Below, one piece after another: positions 1 through 9,645 of a stretch of 64,000 bases of DNA (its first letter is position 1; every line of letters starts with the position of its first letter). Both the position numbers and the translations under genes were made by a program. The DNA comes from Helcococcus massiliensis (GTDB lineage Bacteria; Bacillota; Clostridia; Tissierellales; Peptoniphilaceae): assembly GCF_900258485.1 (NCBI RefSeq), contig NZ_OGVE01000001.1, positions 62,001 through 126,000 on the forward strand, written 5' to 3'. The notes beneath the pieces are model-generated. The model was not told the origin of the DNA. It made no database searches and worked only from the letters and a program-made list of their open reading frames with translations.

Positions 1-480
1 ACTTTGAGCCAGTTCAAAGGTATATTTATTTCCACGATTAGCCACATACCCTAAGAAACCACCACCATAATTGTAGGACTGGATAACCGATTCTAAATCT
101 ACACTGAGCCTTTCGCTACTGGCTAATAATTCACTGAAATACTTCACACCTTGCTTAATGGATTCTTCTGTACTCAATGAATTAGGTGGAAGACCGAGGG
201 ATTCCGAGGACTGCATAACATCTTCCGCAGTACCGCCCGATTCCACCTGTACAATCGCAAGAAGTATGTTGACATATTCTTCAACGCCATATTCTTTGGC
301 ATATTTTTCTACCATAGGCTTATGAGCCAGCACTTCTGCGGAAACATTCACACCTCCATAATGAATATTGGAAATTCCGCTGTCCTGTTCATCTGAAAAT
401 AAAATGGCAACAAACAGAAGCAGTGAGAAGACCATCAAGAATAATCCAGAACCACCAATCACTAAAGTTTTCAACTTCAT
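1..480 (-). CDS. orf14: Bifunctional cell-wall hydrolase Orf14 (CwlT-like), N-terminal part
   Basis: This is the N-terminal 160 codons of the transfer-associated peptidoglycan hydrolase; the rest lies beyond the left edge. One membrane segment (about residues 6-29) anchors it. A lysozyme-like transglycosylase domain follows, with a VQVESGG stretch carrying the probable catalytic glutamate and a SYNYGGGF motif. In the family an NlpC/P60 endopeptidase domain follows, which is not visible here. It locally opens the wall for the mating channel and corresponds to CwlT of ICEBs1. The start ATG overlaps the orf15 stop in an ATGA, so the two are translationally coupled. Confidence 0.92.
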   Translation of the reverse strand, partial: MKLKTLVIGGSGLFLMVFSLLLFVAILFSDEQDSGISNIHYGGVNVSAEVLAHKPMVEKYAKEYGVEEYVNILLAIVQVESGGTAEDVMQSSESLGLPPNSLSTEESIKQGVKYFSELLASSERLSVDLESVIQSYNYGGGFLGYVANRGNKYTFELAQS

Positions 481-2654
481 GGTTTCTTACCGACTTTCTT
501 AATGGTGGCGGTTTTGATTGGTGGTCTACTTCTTGTATTTTGTAGTGGTACTCTTTGAACAGTAGACGGACGTTCTTTTGTGATTGGACGTTGTGAAGTT
601 CTATCTGCTGTAGTGGTTGAAGTTGCTGGCTTTTGAACGGTTTTTTCTTGAACGGTATTGCCTTGGCGTTCCACTTTTGGACTTGAAAAATCGGACTTAA
701 CTGCTGGACGCTCTTGTTTGGCTTGTTGAGATTCCTTATATGAAGTCTGAATATTAGACTGTTTTGAGGTCTGTTCATCATGATATTGTTCTTGTCTTGT
801 AGTCGGTCTTTCATGAACAGAAGAAGCAGGCTGTTTTTTCTGTTTGACCTGTTCCATTTCAGAGCGACGCTTCGCAATGGTTTTTCGCCTTTGTTCCTGC
901 TGTTCCTTGCGTCCACTGGCTCTGTCCGCTTTGGTTTGAGAAATACTACTGGTTAAATCACGGACATTCTCTTTTACTTTGGATTTTCCTTGATATACTG
1001 CATATCTTGCATTGGTCGGCAAATCTTTAACCTGTTCTTTCAAACCACTAGCAGTGTCTACCATTCTGTCTTTGGTATCAGCTACTGTACCGATGGTTTG
1101 ACCGATACGTTTTCCAAGTGTTGATTTTTCCTTTCCGTCTGGTCGGGAGTGATCTGCTTGTGTCCTTGCAGAACTCCCCGAACCCGACTGTCCTTTTTTA
1201 CCTGTAACAATGGCAGACCCAGCCCCTAGAGTAGTCATGGAACGTCCAAGTTTCCGCTGTAGACGGTGCATGTGAGCGTGCATAAGCATACGAGGTTTTC
1301 TCATCACACGACTTCCCACACTTTGAGAATCGTTACTCTGTAGAGAAAACATACTCATTAAATCGCCCAGCTTGAAGTAGATTCCTGCAAAGGTCACAAT
1401 CTGTAGAAAAGCAATCAAAAAGAACGGATAACCAGCCGATAAGGTATAGAGCATGGTTGAAATACTAAATGCTGTCGTAATAATCAATGTGATTCCAGCT
1501 CGTGTCAAAATGGTATTAAAGAGCTTTGTTATGGCTCGTTTTGACATACCATCAAATGATGGAATCATGCTTAAAATAAAGCTCACAGGCAGAAACATAG
1601 CATAGATGATAAAAAGTACCTGCGAGAAAATCATGATTCCTGTTAATAGGAATACAAATATGGAAATCCCAATATTGAAGACAAATAGGAAGAAGACTGT
1701 ACCTAAACGGTTAATGGTCTTTGTAATGGTTAGATTGGTATTGCTTCTGTCTTCAATTTCTTCCGCAACAATTTTTTCTCTGTCTTCGCCATTGTTGGAA
1801 TCTGGGCTGGTGGAGAGCAGGCTTTCCACACGGTCAATACCGATACTTTCAATGTCTGAACTGTTGTATTGAAGCAGTAGCCACGGTTGCTGAACCTGTA
1901 TGGAAAACAGGCTATCTCTGATTAAGTCCACGCTGTCCTTGCCTTGACTATCGGAATGGGGCATGACAATCTTCGTGCCAAGTGATAAACTGGCATTACT
2001 GATGTCTGATGAAAAGTCATTGATTTTTTTAATGTAGTCGGGAGCGTAGGCAATAAAGGAAGCCGATAGGATAAACACCAGCACAAAATTCATAATGGCA
2101 TGAATTGCCTTTGTGGTTTCTCTCTTTATCAGTCCCGTATAGGCAACATAAACCCCAAGAACCAAAATCAAGAGTAAGAGGAATCCAACATAGAAACCCT
2201 CTGTTGAAAATCCGTTTGCACTCACACCAGCTAAGGTCTGCATATTCTTACCAATGGAATCTGCTGTAGCGGAAATGAAGTCTAAGGAATAGGCTTCCTG
2301 TACTAAGTAACCTGTCGCATTGGAAACATACAAACTGATTGTCCAAATAAAATTGGTAATGGCATATAGTCCATACATGACCTGTTTTCCAATCCCGTCC
2401 GACCAGTTCCACGGAAGCCAGCCCCAGCTATTATCCACATAAAAATCCAGTTGATAGTTTTCAAGTGGGTATCGGCTGTATTCATTTGCCACATTGACCG
2501 TATCATCTACCAAGCCCGCAGCTTGAACCACCGTTCCCAGCATGGCTAAAAGAAAAATGGCAATCACAAGTGTGAAAGCCACTGTCATTGCCACTTTACC
2601 TAGACGTTTCAGCGTCCAGTTTGATTTTATTCTGTTTACTATTGATGGTTTCAC
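477..2654 (-). CDS. orf15: VirB6-like conjugation channel protein Orf15
   Basis: Polytopic membrane protein of 725 residues that forms part of the type IV secretion channel of the transposon; its ICEBs1 counterpart is ConG. A first hydrophobic segment (about residues 22-45, ending near VVQAAG) may be a signal peptide or anchor. It is followed by several hydrophobic helices between about 85 and 440, including paired ones near 160-205 and 315-425. The last 250 residues are a hydrophilic tail rich in Q, K, R, S and T with no visible fold. It is 3 bp downstream of orf16 and overlaps orf14, consistent with a single transfer operon. Confidence 0.9.
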   Translation of the reverse strand: MKPSIVNRIKSNWTLKRLGKVAMTVAFTLVIAIFLLAMLGTVVQAAGLVDDTVNVANEYSRYPLENYQLDFYVDNSWGWLPWNWSDGIGKQVMYGLYAITNFIWTISLYVSNATGYLVQEAYSLDFISATADSIGKNMQTLAGVSANGFSTEGFYVGFLLLLILVLGVYVAYTGLIKRETTKAIHAIMNFVLVFILSASFIAYAPDYIKKINDFSSDISNASLSLGTKIVMPHSDSQGKDSVDLIRDSLFSIQVQQPWLLLQYNSSDIESIGIDRVESLLSTSPDSNNGEDREKIVAEEIEDRSNTNLTITKTINRLGTVFFLFVFNIGISIFVFLLTGIMIFSQVLFIIYAMFLPVSFILSMIPSFDGMSKRAITKLFNTILTRAGITLIITTAFSISTMLYTLSAGYPFFLIAFLQIVTFAGIYFKLGDLMSMFSLQSNDSQSVGSRVMRKPRMLMHAHMHRLQRKLGRSMTTLGAGSAIVTGKKGQSGSGSSARTQADHSRPDGKEKSTLGKRIGQTIGTVADTKDRMVDTASGLKEQVKDLPTNARYAVYQGKSKVKENVRDLTSSISQTKADRASGRKEQQEQRRKTIAKRRSEMEQVKQKKQPASSVHERPTTRQEQYHDEQTSKQSNIQTSYKESQQAKQERPAVKSDFSSPKVERQGNTVQEKTVQKPATSTTTADRTSQRPITKERPSTVQRVPLQNTRSRPPIKTATIKKVGKKP

Positions 2655-2656
2655 AT

Positions 2657-5104
2657 TTACACCTCTTTTCGCACAGGTGGTCTGGTATCAAAGGCATGGA
2701 GCAGTTCTTCAAATACAGGGTGGAACTGTATCACACCGACACGACCATATAAATCACTGATAAGGCATTGCCCGTTTTCCAAATCACGCAATCGCTTCTG
2801 ATTGTTTTCGTCCTCTGGGTCTACACCAAAAAAGGCTAAGGTCTTTTTAATCTCGTTAAGGTCAGTGGAACGAAATGCAAATTTTAAGCCGAGGTTATTT
2901 TTCAGTTTTTCATCTAAGAGGTCGTCTGTATTTTGGGTCACGAAATATACCCCAGCGTTCATAGCACGACCAGCCCGAACCAGCTTCATAGATAGTGTTT
3001 TTCCTTGTGCTACCTGTAAAAAGCTCCATGCTTCGTCTAAATCTACAATCTTGAAAATGCTTCGGTCTGTATGGATAAAGTCTAAAGCAAAGGTACTAAT
3101 GACAATCAGCATAGCAACGGATAAAAGCTCCATAGTGGTATATTCCTCAAAGGAAGTTTCCTTGTCGGGAAGTACCAAGTCCGCAACCTGTATAATGTTC
3201 AGTTGTTTTTCTAAGCTGATAGACTGCTCCACATAACCATTACTGAATAATAAATGTGCAAAGTCATAGTCTGTAAAACTTTCGATATGGTCGGCTATAC
3301 TGGTACTTAGTGGCGTATTCTCAACCCGTAATTCCTCAATCACTTTCATCAACCCTCGTACTTCACTATTGGTTACTGCACGAATGGCTTTTCTAAGGAT
3401 TGGGAAGCGTTCCCCATCACGAGAGGAAATCCCCGTAAGGAATGTCAGAATATCAATAGCCAGTGATTCAGAATCTTTGGGATTTTTCATAATCACATAA
3501 GGGTCAAGTAAGCCTTTGTTTTTCTCATCAGAAGTCAGAGTGACGATATTGATTTCATGGGAAATCTCTGGCAAGGTTTCTTTCCATCTGCCACGTTCTG
3601 CTTTTGGGTCTACAATCACTGCTTGTGCCCCATAAAGCACCGCATAATAGACGATAAGGTTATTCGCAAAGGATTTACCACCACCCAGCGAACCAACAAA
3701 AGCCGACGCTAACGCATTGGTTACTGAACCCTTAACCCCTTGACTGGCAAGAGCAGGTTTCAGATAGACATTGCGTCCAGTATCTAAGCTGTAGCCAACA
3801 TAAATCCCCTCATTTTCCCCCAGCATTTGAGTAGCACCAAAACCTAAACCAGCGAGGAAATCAGAGGTCACGTATTGAATATAATCATTCATATAACGCT
3901 TGCTGGCAGGTAAAAATTCTTCATGTAAGCCGAGCATATCCCCAAATGGTCGTACCAGTTTTACGCTTAAATCGTCATAAAAATCTTTCACTTCATTACA
4001 ACGACGTTTGAGTTCGTCAAGATCATTTGCTGATACCCTTACCACATAAGACAGCTTGTACATAGATTCCTTGCTTTGGTCTAAATTGGTTTCCAGCTCA
4101 TTCACACTTTCCAGAGCTTCCGCCACATTGGAGCTGGTTTCATTATCACTTTGCCAAGCGTGGTTATCCAAGTCTTTCAGTTCTTTCTTTTTATTGCGGA
4201 CAGTAGATAGGGCTTTACGATTCGCTACAATTTCCACATTCATTGACGTATCAATCGGGAATGTAAATTGCTGTTGCTGGTAGTAGAAGATTTCAGAGGA
4301 CGGGAAGTCCAGTTCTCCGACAATGCTGTTAATGGTAAAGTAAGCTACATAGACGGTTTCATCTTCCTGCTGGATTTTCAAATATCGCTGTTTTTCTTCC
4401 ACCAAACAGCGAGTAGGCTTAATCAAGTCATAGTATTTAATCAGCGTTTCATTATCCAGCTTTTTCTTTGATAGATGGTACTCATACTCTTCATAGGCAG
4501 TGCCTGTCTGTCCGTAAAGGTGTTCAATCAGATAGCCGAAGTCGTCCTTATCTAACCTGCGGATTTTGAAACGACGAGAGATTTTATTTTCTAAGAGCTT
4601 TTCCATCTTCTGAAAACGCAGGATTTCATCATTACTCATACTAACAAAATCGCCCATCAGCTTATGGTTCACATCATAGACAAAATCAGACAAAGCATTT
4701 TTTGCTTCAACGGTAAGACTTTTCATAGAAAACTCCTGATCGTTGAGAAGCAACTTAAAGCCGATAAAGAAACGGTAGTTCACTTGATTTTCGCCAATCA
4801 TGGATATTAAAGCGTCTGTCTGTTGGTCGATTTTGTCATAGGCAACCGCTTTGAGCTTGCCAGTGACTTCATTTTTGGAACGCTCTTGTGCAGAACGTAT
4901 GCTGGATTCTGTACTGATTTGTAAAGCATGAATTTTGCCATCACGATTTTGTGCGATAAGCTGTCTGAAAGAATCATGCACTTGTATTTTCTGTTCTGGA
5001 CTTAGAAATGAGTAATTGTAAGGAACAAGCTCATAGTAAGCATAACATTCCCCGTCTTTATTCCAGACGAGATTGTTTTCAATGTATTTAATTGGATATG
5101 CCAT
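2657..5104 (-). CDS. orf16: VirB4-like conjugation ATPase Orf16
   Basis: Energises the mating channel and is the counterpart of ConE of ICEBs1. The 815-residue product has an N-terminal TcpF/VirB4-type region and a C-terminal P-loop ATPase domain. The Walker A motif GSLGGGKSFANN is near residue 470, the Walker B-like segment FKIVDLDEAW near 688, and VTQNTDDLL lies downstream. I chose the ATG at 5104 (MAYPIKYI) over an upstream one because AGGAG precedes it at good spacing and the length then equals the known 815 residues of the Tn916 protein. It overlaps the end of orf17. Confidence 0.94.
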   Translation of the reverse strand: MAYPIKYIENNLVWNKDGECYAYYELVPYNYSFLSPEQKIQVHDSFRQLIAQNRDGKIHALQISTESSIRSAQERSKNEVTGKLKAVAYDKIDQQTDALISMIGENQVNYRFFIGFKLLLNDQEFSMKSLTVEAKNALSDFVYDVNHKLMGDFVSMSNDEILRFQKMEKLLENKISRRFKIRRLDKDDFGYLIEHLYGQTGTAYEEYEYHLSKKKLDNETLIKYYDLIKPTRCLVEEKQRYLKIQQEDETVYVAYFTINSIVGELDFPSSEIFYYQQQQFTFPIDTSMNVEIVANRKALSTVRNKKKELKDLDNHAWQSDNETSSNVAEALESVNELETNLDQSKESMYKLSYVVRVSANDLDELKRRCNEVKDFYDDLSVKLVRPFGDMLGLHEEFLPASKRYMNDYIQYVTSDFLAGLGFGATQMLGENEGIYVGYSLDTGRNVYLKPALASQGVKGSVTNALASAFVGSLGGGKSFANNLIVYYAVLYGAQAVIVDPKAERGRWKETLPEISHEINIVTLTSDEKNKGLLDPYVIMKNPKDSESLAIDILTFLTGISSRDGERFPILRKAIRAVTNSEVRGLMKVIEELRVENTPLSTSIADHIESFTDYDFAHLLFSNGYVEQSISLEKQLNIIQVADLVLPDKETSFEEYTTMELLSVAMLIVISTFALDFIHTDRSIFKIVDLDEAWSFLQVAQGKTLSMKLVRAGRAMNAGVYFVTQNTDDLLDEKLKNNLGLKFAFRSTDLNEIKKTLAFFGVDPEDENNQKRLRDLENGQCLISDLYGRVGVIQFHPVFEELLHAFDTRPPVRKEV

Positions 5105-5480
5105 AAAATTCACTCCTAACTGCTGTAATGGCTTCTTGTGGCTGGTTTCTGCCAAGCGTTACTTTTTTTCCTGCATAGGTCAGCTTTGGTCGCAGTGCAT
5201 AAGCAATGACAGACTTCAAAAATCCATAAGGCTTTTTACCATCAAAAGTTTTTGTAGACATAAACCATGTGAAAGCCACAGGAATCCCAAAGTATTTGAG
5301 AAATGCTCCCTCTATCATGGAAAGAGGGGGCAAGTTGCCAAGTATCATCACTGCAAAGAGTGACACGACAAACCATGTCATTTGCGTAAAGGTTATGGGA
5401 AACGGAAGTCTAAAATCATTGATAGAATACAGTACCTTTTCCACAGACCAGATACTGGTATAGCTTCGTATTTTCTTCAT
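5088..5480 (-). CDS. orf17: TcpE-family conjugal transfer membrane protein Orf17
   Basis: Small membrane component of the conjugation channel (TcpE family; ConD of ICEBs1), 130 residues. The N-terminus MKKIRSYTSIW is typical of the family. Two hydrophobic segments at about residues 38-53 and 61-74 flank a short loop with PPLSMIEG, and the basic C-terminus stays cytoplasmic by charge. The start at 5480 is supported by AAAGG about 8 bases upstream. An upstream in-frame ATG at 5594 would add 38 residues that overlap orf18, and I consider it unlikely. The 3' end overlaps the start of orf16 by 17 bases. Confidence 0.9.
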   Translation of the reverse strand: MKKIRSYTSIWSVEKVLYSINDFRLPFPITFTQMTWFVVSLFAVMILGNLPPLSMIEGAFLKYFGIPVAFTWFMSTKTFDGKKPYGFLKSVIAYALRPKLTYAGKKVTLGRNQPQEAITAVRSEFYGISN

Positions 5481-5568
5481 GTAATCAATCCTTTCATAAA
5501 AAATAGGGGTAGCTGATTGAGCCACCCCGTAAAATAGAAAATCTGCCAGTAGTAATGTACCGACAGAT

Positions 5569-6066
5569 TTAATAGACGATTTCAAAAATCCCATGATTGG
5601 TTGAGATAAACGTTCCTGAAAGGTCTAAATCCCGACCATAGGCTTGATAATCAATATAGTTTTGAAGACTAGCTGGTACTTCGCCTAAAGCACCCGTTTC
5701 TTCAATGTAGTAGCGTGCCACGTCATACATATCATCACAATCGGAATGAATGATAATATCCTCTTGATGTTCGCTTAGTTCTTCAATGCTTGAAAAATGA
5801 GTGAGCAGAGCAGATAGCTCCGATTGTAATTCTTCGGGTAATTCCGATACCATTTCCCATAGTCGATTGAGTTCGCCAATGGAAGTGTATTCGTCAACCG
5901 TAAAGGGTAACTCGTAGTCATGAATGGCGTATTCCTCATATTCATCATTCAAGCCGATTTTCTCTTTGACTTCCTCAAAGTCAATGGGAAAGGTAAACCA
6001 CGCACCGACCAATTCGCCCTCATTGTATTTGCCTAAATTCGCAATATAGACTTGCATATCGTCCAT
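5569..6066 (-). CDS. ardA: Antirestriction protein ArdA (Orf18)
   Basis: Acidic 165-residue protein matching Tn916 Orf18, the ArdA antirestriction protein. In this family the dimer mimics the charge and curve of B-form DNA and blocks type I restriction enzymes as the transposon enters a new host. The sequence is dense in D and E throughout, for example the segment EELSEHQEDIIIHSDCDD, and it begins MDDMQVYIANLGKYNEGEL, the usual ArdA opening. It sits between orf19 and orf17, as in Tn916. A GGACG-containing ribosome site lies just upstream. Confidence 0.94.
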   Translation of the reverse strand: MDDMQVYIANLGKYNEGELVGAWFTFPIDFEEVKEKIGLNDEYEEYAIHDYELPFTVDEYTSIGELNRLWEMVSELPEELQSELSALLTHFSSIEELSEHQEDIIIHSDCDDMYDVARYYIEETGALGEVPASLQNYIDYQAYGRDLDLSGTFISTNHGIFEIVY

Positions 6067-6182
6067 ATATTCACGTCCTTTCTTTGTAGAGTTTCAAAAA
6101 TCCCTACCGCACTTCGTTTGGTGTACCATTCCTTTGCGGAACATAAGAAAACCACTTATATTCCACAAAAGAACGGTTTTAT

Positions 6183-6404
6183 TTAAGCACCAATAATGCG
6201 ATTGAATAGCTCTAGTAAAATGTCTTTTACTCCAGCAGCGTTGAAGACTAAGCCAACCGCAATAATCGCAATAATTAAAAAGCCAATCAGTTTGCTAAAC
6301 TCACGCTTGAAGCCAAGATACAAGCCAATCACAACGATTGCTAAAAGCACCAGTGATTGAGCGTTTGATAGAAACCAGTTATAAAGGTTTTGTCCAAAAT
6401 TCAT
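6183..6404 (-). CDS. orf19: Small membrane protein Orf19
   Basis: Protein of 73 residues with two hydrophobic segments, at about residues 15-27 (SLVLLAIVVIGLYLG) and 36-54 (LIGFLIIAIIAVGLVFN), separated by a short basic loop. The length and sequence match Orf19 of Tn916, a conserved transfer-module membrane protein of the TcpD type. Its exact channel role is not established from the sequence. AGGAGAAC precedes the ATG. The 116-bp gap to orf18 shows no further gene. Confidence 0.88.
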   Translation of the reverse strand: MNFGQNLYNWFLSNAQSLVLLAIVVIGLYLGFKREFSKLIGFLIIAIIAVGLVFNAAGVKDILLELFNRIIGA

Positions 6405-6446
6405 AAAAATGTTCTCCTCTCTATATTCAATGAATTTGTATTTGAG

Positions 6447-7652
6447 TTATTTTTTTGTTGTTATCACGTCCTGTTCTTTTACTGACTGTTGCTTCAAAAT
6501 CTGCTTGTGTCGGTCTGTCAGTTTCGCATGGTCGAGAATGTCTTTTACAACCTGCGTCTGGTTGATTTCATCAAGTTTAATCGCAACCTTTAAGGTCGGG
6601 GCAACTTGATGAGATAGCCAGTTCAGCGTCCTTTGGAAGGAGTAAGGCTCTGGTTTTGTGGTTAGTTTTAATCGTTCACGATTGTTCCCAATAAACCAAG
6701 CCCATTCTTCATTCAGTTTCCAATCAGAACGAGGTTTGGAATCGTCTTTATCTACAAAACGGATATACCGATTGATAATTTTAAAGGCGGTATGCTCTGG
6801 ATTGTCATAGACGAGTAAATCACGGACTGCATAATAGGCACGCTCATTTTTCAATCGAATCTCAAAACGGTTTTTTACTTCTGCGTCTTCAATGGGAATA
6901 TCATTTTTCTTGTACTGCTCGTAGTCCTTTTCATAGATACAGAAATAAACTTCACTTTGTAATGAACCGATATAGAGGGTGTTTCCCATACATTCCTTTT
7001 CCTCTTTGCGTACCAGTTCGCCACTGCGATAGCTTTTAAAACTGCGGAAGACGGAGATACATTCTTCCTGTTGGCACTTTTCAGTGAGTACAGGGATATT
7101 TAAAATCCCTGTCTTATCGTTAATGGCAAGGTCAAGGCGTTTCATCACACCGCCAGCCACCAAAACGTCCATAAAGAACTCATACCAGCTTCTTTGTTGT
7201 GCCAGAAGATAGCTTTCAAATTGTCTGCACCCACGACCTTTCAATTCCACCAGAACTCCTTTGTCCAGTTCATGGGAGCAAAGGACGAATATGTCGCCTA
7301 AAGCATAATGCTCTGAATAAGAATAGAAACCATAGTCCTCATGAAGAAAATAGGACAGTTTCAGTTGTAAGATGTTTTCGACCACCTGCTGTACGTCTGT
7401 TGTCGGAAAGCGAATTCTTACATAATCAAACAGCATTTCAAGGGGAGCGTCGGGATTGAAGCGTTCCAGAGCTTCCCAAAGGGACTGCTGTAAATCCTCT
7501 GATGGCTTGACTTTTCCTGTTTCAATATCGCTTAGATACTGCCTTGTAATACCAGTCGCAACAGCTAAACGGTTTTGAGATAGTCCATAAGCCAAGCGTT
7601 TTTCTTTTAAATGCTGTAACCAAGTTTGTTCATTCAGTAAAAATCCCTCCAA
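6447..7652 (-). CDS. orf20: Relaxase / rolling-circle replication initiator Orf20 (MobT)
   Basis: Nicks the adjacent oriT and pilots the transposon strand during transfer; it also starts rolling-circle replication of the excised circle. ICEBs1 NicK is the counterpart. The 401-residue protein opens with a helix-turn-helix domain of the Xre type (residues about 12-62, with LSQNRLAVATGITRQYLSDIE). A replication-initiation-factor (Rep_trans) domain follows to about residue 340, and the tail is basic. The length agrees with Tn916 Orf20. Known biology adds that Tn916 uses host PcrA helicase after nicking. Spacing to orf19 is 42 bases. Confidence 0.93.
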   Translation of the reverse strand: MEGFLLNEQTWLQHLKEKRLAYGLSQNRLAVATGITRQYLSDIETGKVKPSEDLQQSLWEALERFNPDAPLEMLFDYVRIRFPTTDVQQVVENILQLKLSYFLHEDYGFYSYSEHYALGDIFVLCSHELDKGVLVELKGRGCRQFESYLLAQQRSWYEFFMDVLVAGGVMKRLDLAINDKTGILNIPVLTEKCQQEECISVFRSFKSYRSGELVRKEEKECMGNTLYIGSLQSEVYFCIYEKDYEQYKKNDIPIEDAEVKNRFEIRLKNERAYYAVRDLLVYDNPEHTAFKIINRYIRFVDKDDSKPRSDWKLNEEWAWFIGNNRERLKLTTKPEPYSFQRTLNWLSHQVAPTLKVAIKLDEINQTQVVKDILDHAKLTDRHKQILKQQSVKEQDVITTKK

Positions 7653-7829
7653 TCAAAAAGGCGTATGTCAACTTTTAAAGCCCATTTGACATACGCTGAA
7701 ATTTTGTAAATCCCTTGTAACCAAAGGATTTTCTAATGTTTTTTTGACTGTTTCCTGTCGATTTGTACCCCCCTGTTAGATACGGGGGGTTAAGTGCTGG
7801 CGTGGCTATTGCCACACCAGCCAGCAAGA
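7653..7829. other. oriT region with three inverted repeats
   Basis: The gap between orf21 and orf20 holds the transfer origin. Three inverted repeats are visible. The first is an 11-bp perfect pair GCGTATGTCAA / TTGACATACGC at 7661-7671 and 7686-7696. The second is CCCCCC / GGGGGG at 7768-7773 and 7784-7789 around TGTTAGATAC. The third is GCTGGCGTGGC / GCCACACCAGC at 7796-7806 and 7811-7821. The segment with CGATTTGTACCCCCC is the conserved oriT core shared by Tn916 and ICEBs1 as I remember it. A fourth, imperfect palindrome overlaps the 3' end of orf21 (about 7832-7874). Confidence 0.85.
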
Positions 7830-9215
7830 TCAGTCCACACCTGCGACTTCCGCTTCGCACGTCGCCTGCGTGGACTGTCTGCTGTTGGATAACTTTTTAA
7901 TTTCCTCCAAGAAATCATATCCTTTTGGTACAAGGGGAGTATAAAACTCTGATATGACACTTGTTCCTACATCAACATAGCCACGACCTTTGATTCGCTT
8001 TAAGAAGAAATCCTTTTGTACGTCACTGCCAAACATCATGCCATAGCCCATTTCAGACATACGACCTAAAGCCACTCTGAAATTAAACTGATCACGGATT
8101 CCGTCGCCTAAATATTTTGCGTCTGGACGTTGACAAGCCAGTATTAGAAAGAAGCCAGCTTGACGACCTAACATGACAATCTGTTTCAGCTTATTCATAA
8201 CTGCGGTGTTTTCTTTTGTTCCCAGCATTTCCATGAAAGCGACGTATTCATCAAAGATTAAGAAGTGTGCCGGGAGACCTAAGTAAGCATAATTTTTGCC
8301 AGTCTTATAGTTCTTCATCTGCTTCATTTCCTCACTACGTTTCATCATTTCTTCATAGAATGTTTCAATGCAAGAAAGCAAGTCTTCTTTTCTATAGTAG
8401 ACATTTGCCATCACAGAACCTAAGTCCGCAAGATCAGCATTTTTCGGGTCAAGAATATACAGTTTTGAATCTGTATGAAGCAAGGCTTCAATCAGTGTCA
8501 GTATAAAGTAAGTTTTACCGCCACCTGTACCACCAGCAATCAACATATGAGGGAGCTTATCATATTCCCACCATACGTTTTTCATTAAGCGAAGTTTACC
8601 ATCTTTAGCTTCTACTTCATCAATAGAAATACGACTGGCTATGGTGTCATAGAGCAAAGTATATTCCACATAGGAATCCTTTAACTCTTTATCCGTCAGC
8701 TCACAGTACAAGCCACTCTCTAATTTCTTTTCCAAGTGTAAGAGTTGGTCTTGATATTTTCCCAGCGTGATTTCCACCCGTATCTGTATCAAGCCATTTT
8801 TAAGTCGATAATACATTTTAGGGAAGTAGGTTATCTTTTCCTTTGTACGACCAGCACTATCTTTAAAGAAACCCTCTGTTTTGACCTGTTCAGATTCATA
8901 CCACTTGTTTTCAAGTATCATCTTTGCCAGTTTTTGACGGTGGTAAAGTTGTTTAACCGTATCATAGCGAACCCGTTTGAATACAAACGCTACCAGCAAG
9001 CAGATAAGAATTGCGACACTGAAACTGATAATTAAATAGGGAATGTCAATCTTATCTGCTTGTGATAGGTTAAAATCCTGCCAGTTGATCTGCTGGATTG
9101 TCTTCACATGAAACAGTCCGACAACCAGCAGGAAAACAGGCAGGAGTGACGCTATCGTAAAATGAAAGACTAAATCTTTACCAGATGGGCGAATCCTTTT
9201 ACCACGCTGTTTCAT
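7830..9215 (-). CDS. orf21: FtsK/SpoIIIE-type conjugation coupling protein Orf21
   Basis: Coupling ATPase that carries the relaxase-DNA complex to the secretion channel (TcpA family; ConQ of ICEBs1). Two membrane helices are at about residues 17-38 and 57-82. The cytoplasmic FtsK-type motor has Walker A GGTGGGKTYF near residue 240, a Walker B-like HFLIFDEYVAF near 330, and LILACQRPDAKYLG, a typical sensor segment. The length of 461 residues equals the Tn916 protein. The 3' end is GC-rich and palindromic where it meets oriT. AGGAGA precedes the ATG. Confidence 0.94.
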   Translation of the reverse strand: MKQRGKRIRPSGKDLVFHFTIASLLPVFLLVVGLFHVKTIQQINWQDFNLSQADKIDIPYLIISFSVAILICLLVAFVFKRVRYDTVKQLYHRQKLAKMILENKWYESEQVKTEGFFKDSAGRTKEKITYFPKMYYRLKNGLIQIRVEITLGKYQDQLLHLEKKLESGLYCELTDKELKDSYVEYTLLYDTIASRISIDEVEAKDGKLRLMKNVWWEYDKLPHMLIAGGTGGGKTYFILTLIEALLHTDSKLYILDPKNADLADLGSVMANVYYRKEDLLSCIETFYEEMMKRSEEMKQMKNYKTGKNYAYLGLPAHFLIFDEYVAFMEMLGTKENTAVMNKLKQIVMLGRQAGFFLILACQRPDAKYLGDGIRDQFNFRVALGRMSEMGYGMMFGSDVQKDFFLKRIKGRGYVDVGTSVISEFYTPLVPKGYDFLEEIKKLSNSRQSTQATCEAEVAGVD

Positions 9216-9243
9216 GCGAAAAAGTCTCCTTTCTACCTAGCGA

Positions 9244-9630
9244 CTATTTGTCTTGTGTCGGTTCTTTCTTTGCTTGTGGTTGAGCTTTGAATGAACTAGA
9301 ATCCTTTGTCAGCACAATATCGTCTGCCTTGATATACCAGTCAACATCTGCTCCTTGATAGGTGGCAGTAGCAACGGTGTCCGCAATGGGATTGATAAGT
9401 TCCACCCGTGCGTTATAATCAAACTCTTTCAAAGGCACGCTGGCAGGAATACTTACTTGAATCATGCGTCCTTGTCCTTTGGATTTTAAGTCATAGGTAC
9501 GTTCCTTGATTTCATCTGAAACCGACCCGTCTTCATTTTGGATTCTCACTTCACGACGTAGAGCAGAGAATTTCAATTCTCCAAAAGTCGTGTCTTTATC
9601 TAATACAATGCCATTTGCTAATCTCATCAT
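9244..9630 (-). CDS. orf22: HelP-like helicase processivity protein Orf22 (DUF961)
   Basis: Protein of 128 residues of the YdcP/DUF961 family. The ICEBs1 homologue HelP helps PcrA unwind element DNA during transfer and replication, and Tn916 Orf22 and Orf23 are reported to replace it. The first 110 residues form the conserved domain, beginning MMRLANGIVLDKDTTFGELK; the tail is a polar stretch rich in K, Q and P. It is related to the adjacent orf23, so the pair is likely an old duplication. AGAGAGG precedes the start; the 15-bp spacing to orf23 fits co-transcription. Confidence 0.9.
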   Translation of the reverse strand: MMRLANGIVLDKDTTFGELKFSALRREVRIQNEDGSVSDEIKERTYDLKSKGQGRMIQVSIPASVPLKEFDYNARVELINPIADTVATATYQGADVDWYIKADDIVLTKDSSSFKAQPQAKKEPTQDK

Positions 9631-9645
9631 TTTTCCTCTCTTTCT

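Noticed and set aside
389-916. A 175-codon minus-strand frame overlapping orf15 and the start of orf14
   Set aside because: It lies in another frame of a well-supported conjugation gene, is low-complexity because of the Q/K-rich tail of orf15, and has no family motif.
2802-3236. A 144-codon + strand frame inside orf16
   Set aside because: Antisense shadow of the ATPase domain; serine-rich composition typical of reverse-frame translation and no ribosome site.
5481-5594. Longer N-terminus for orf17 starting at 5594
   Set aside because: The extra 38 residues overlap orf18, while the ATG at 5480 has a clear ribosome site and gives the known length.
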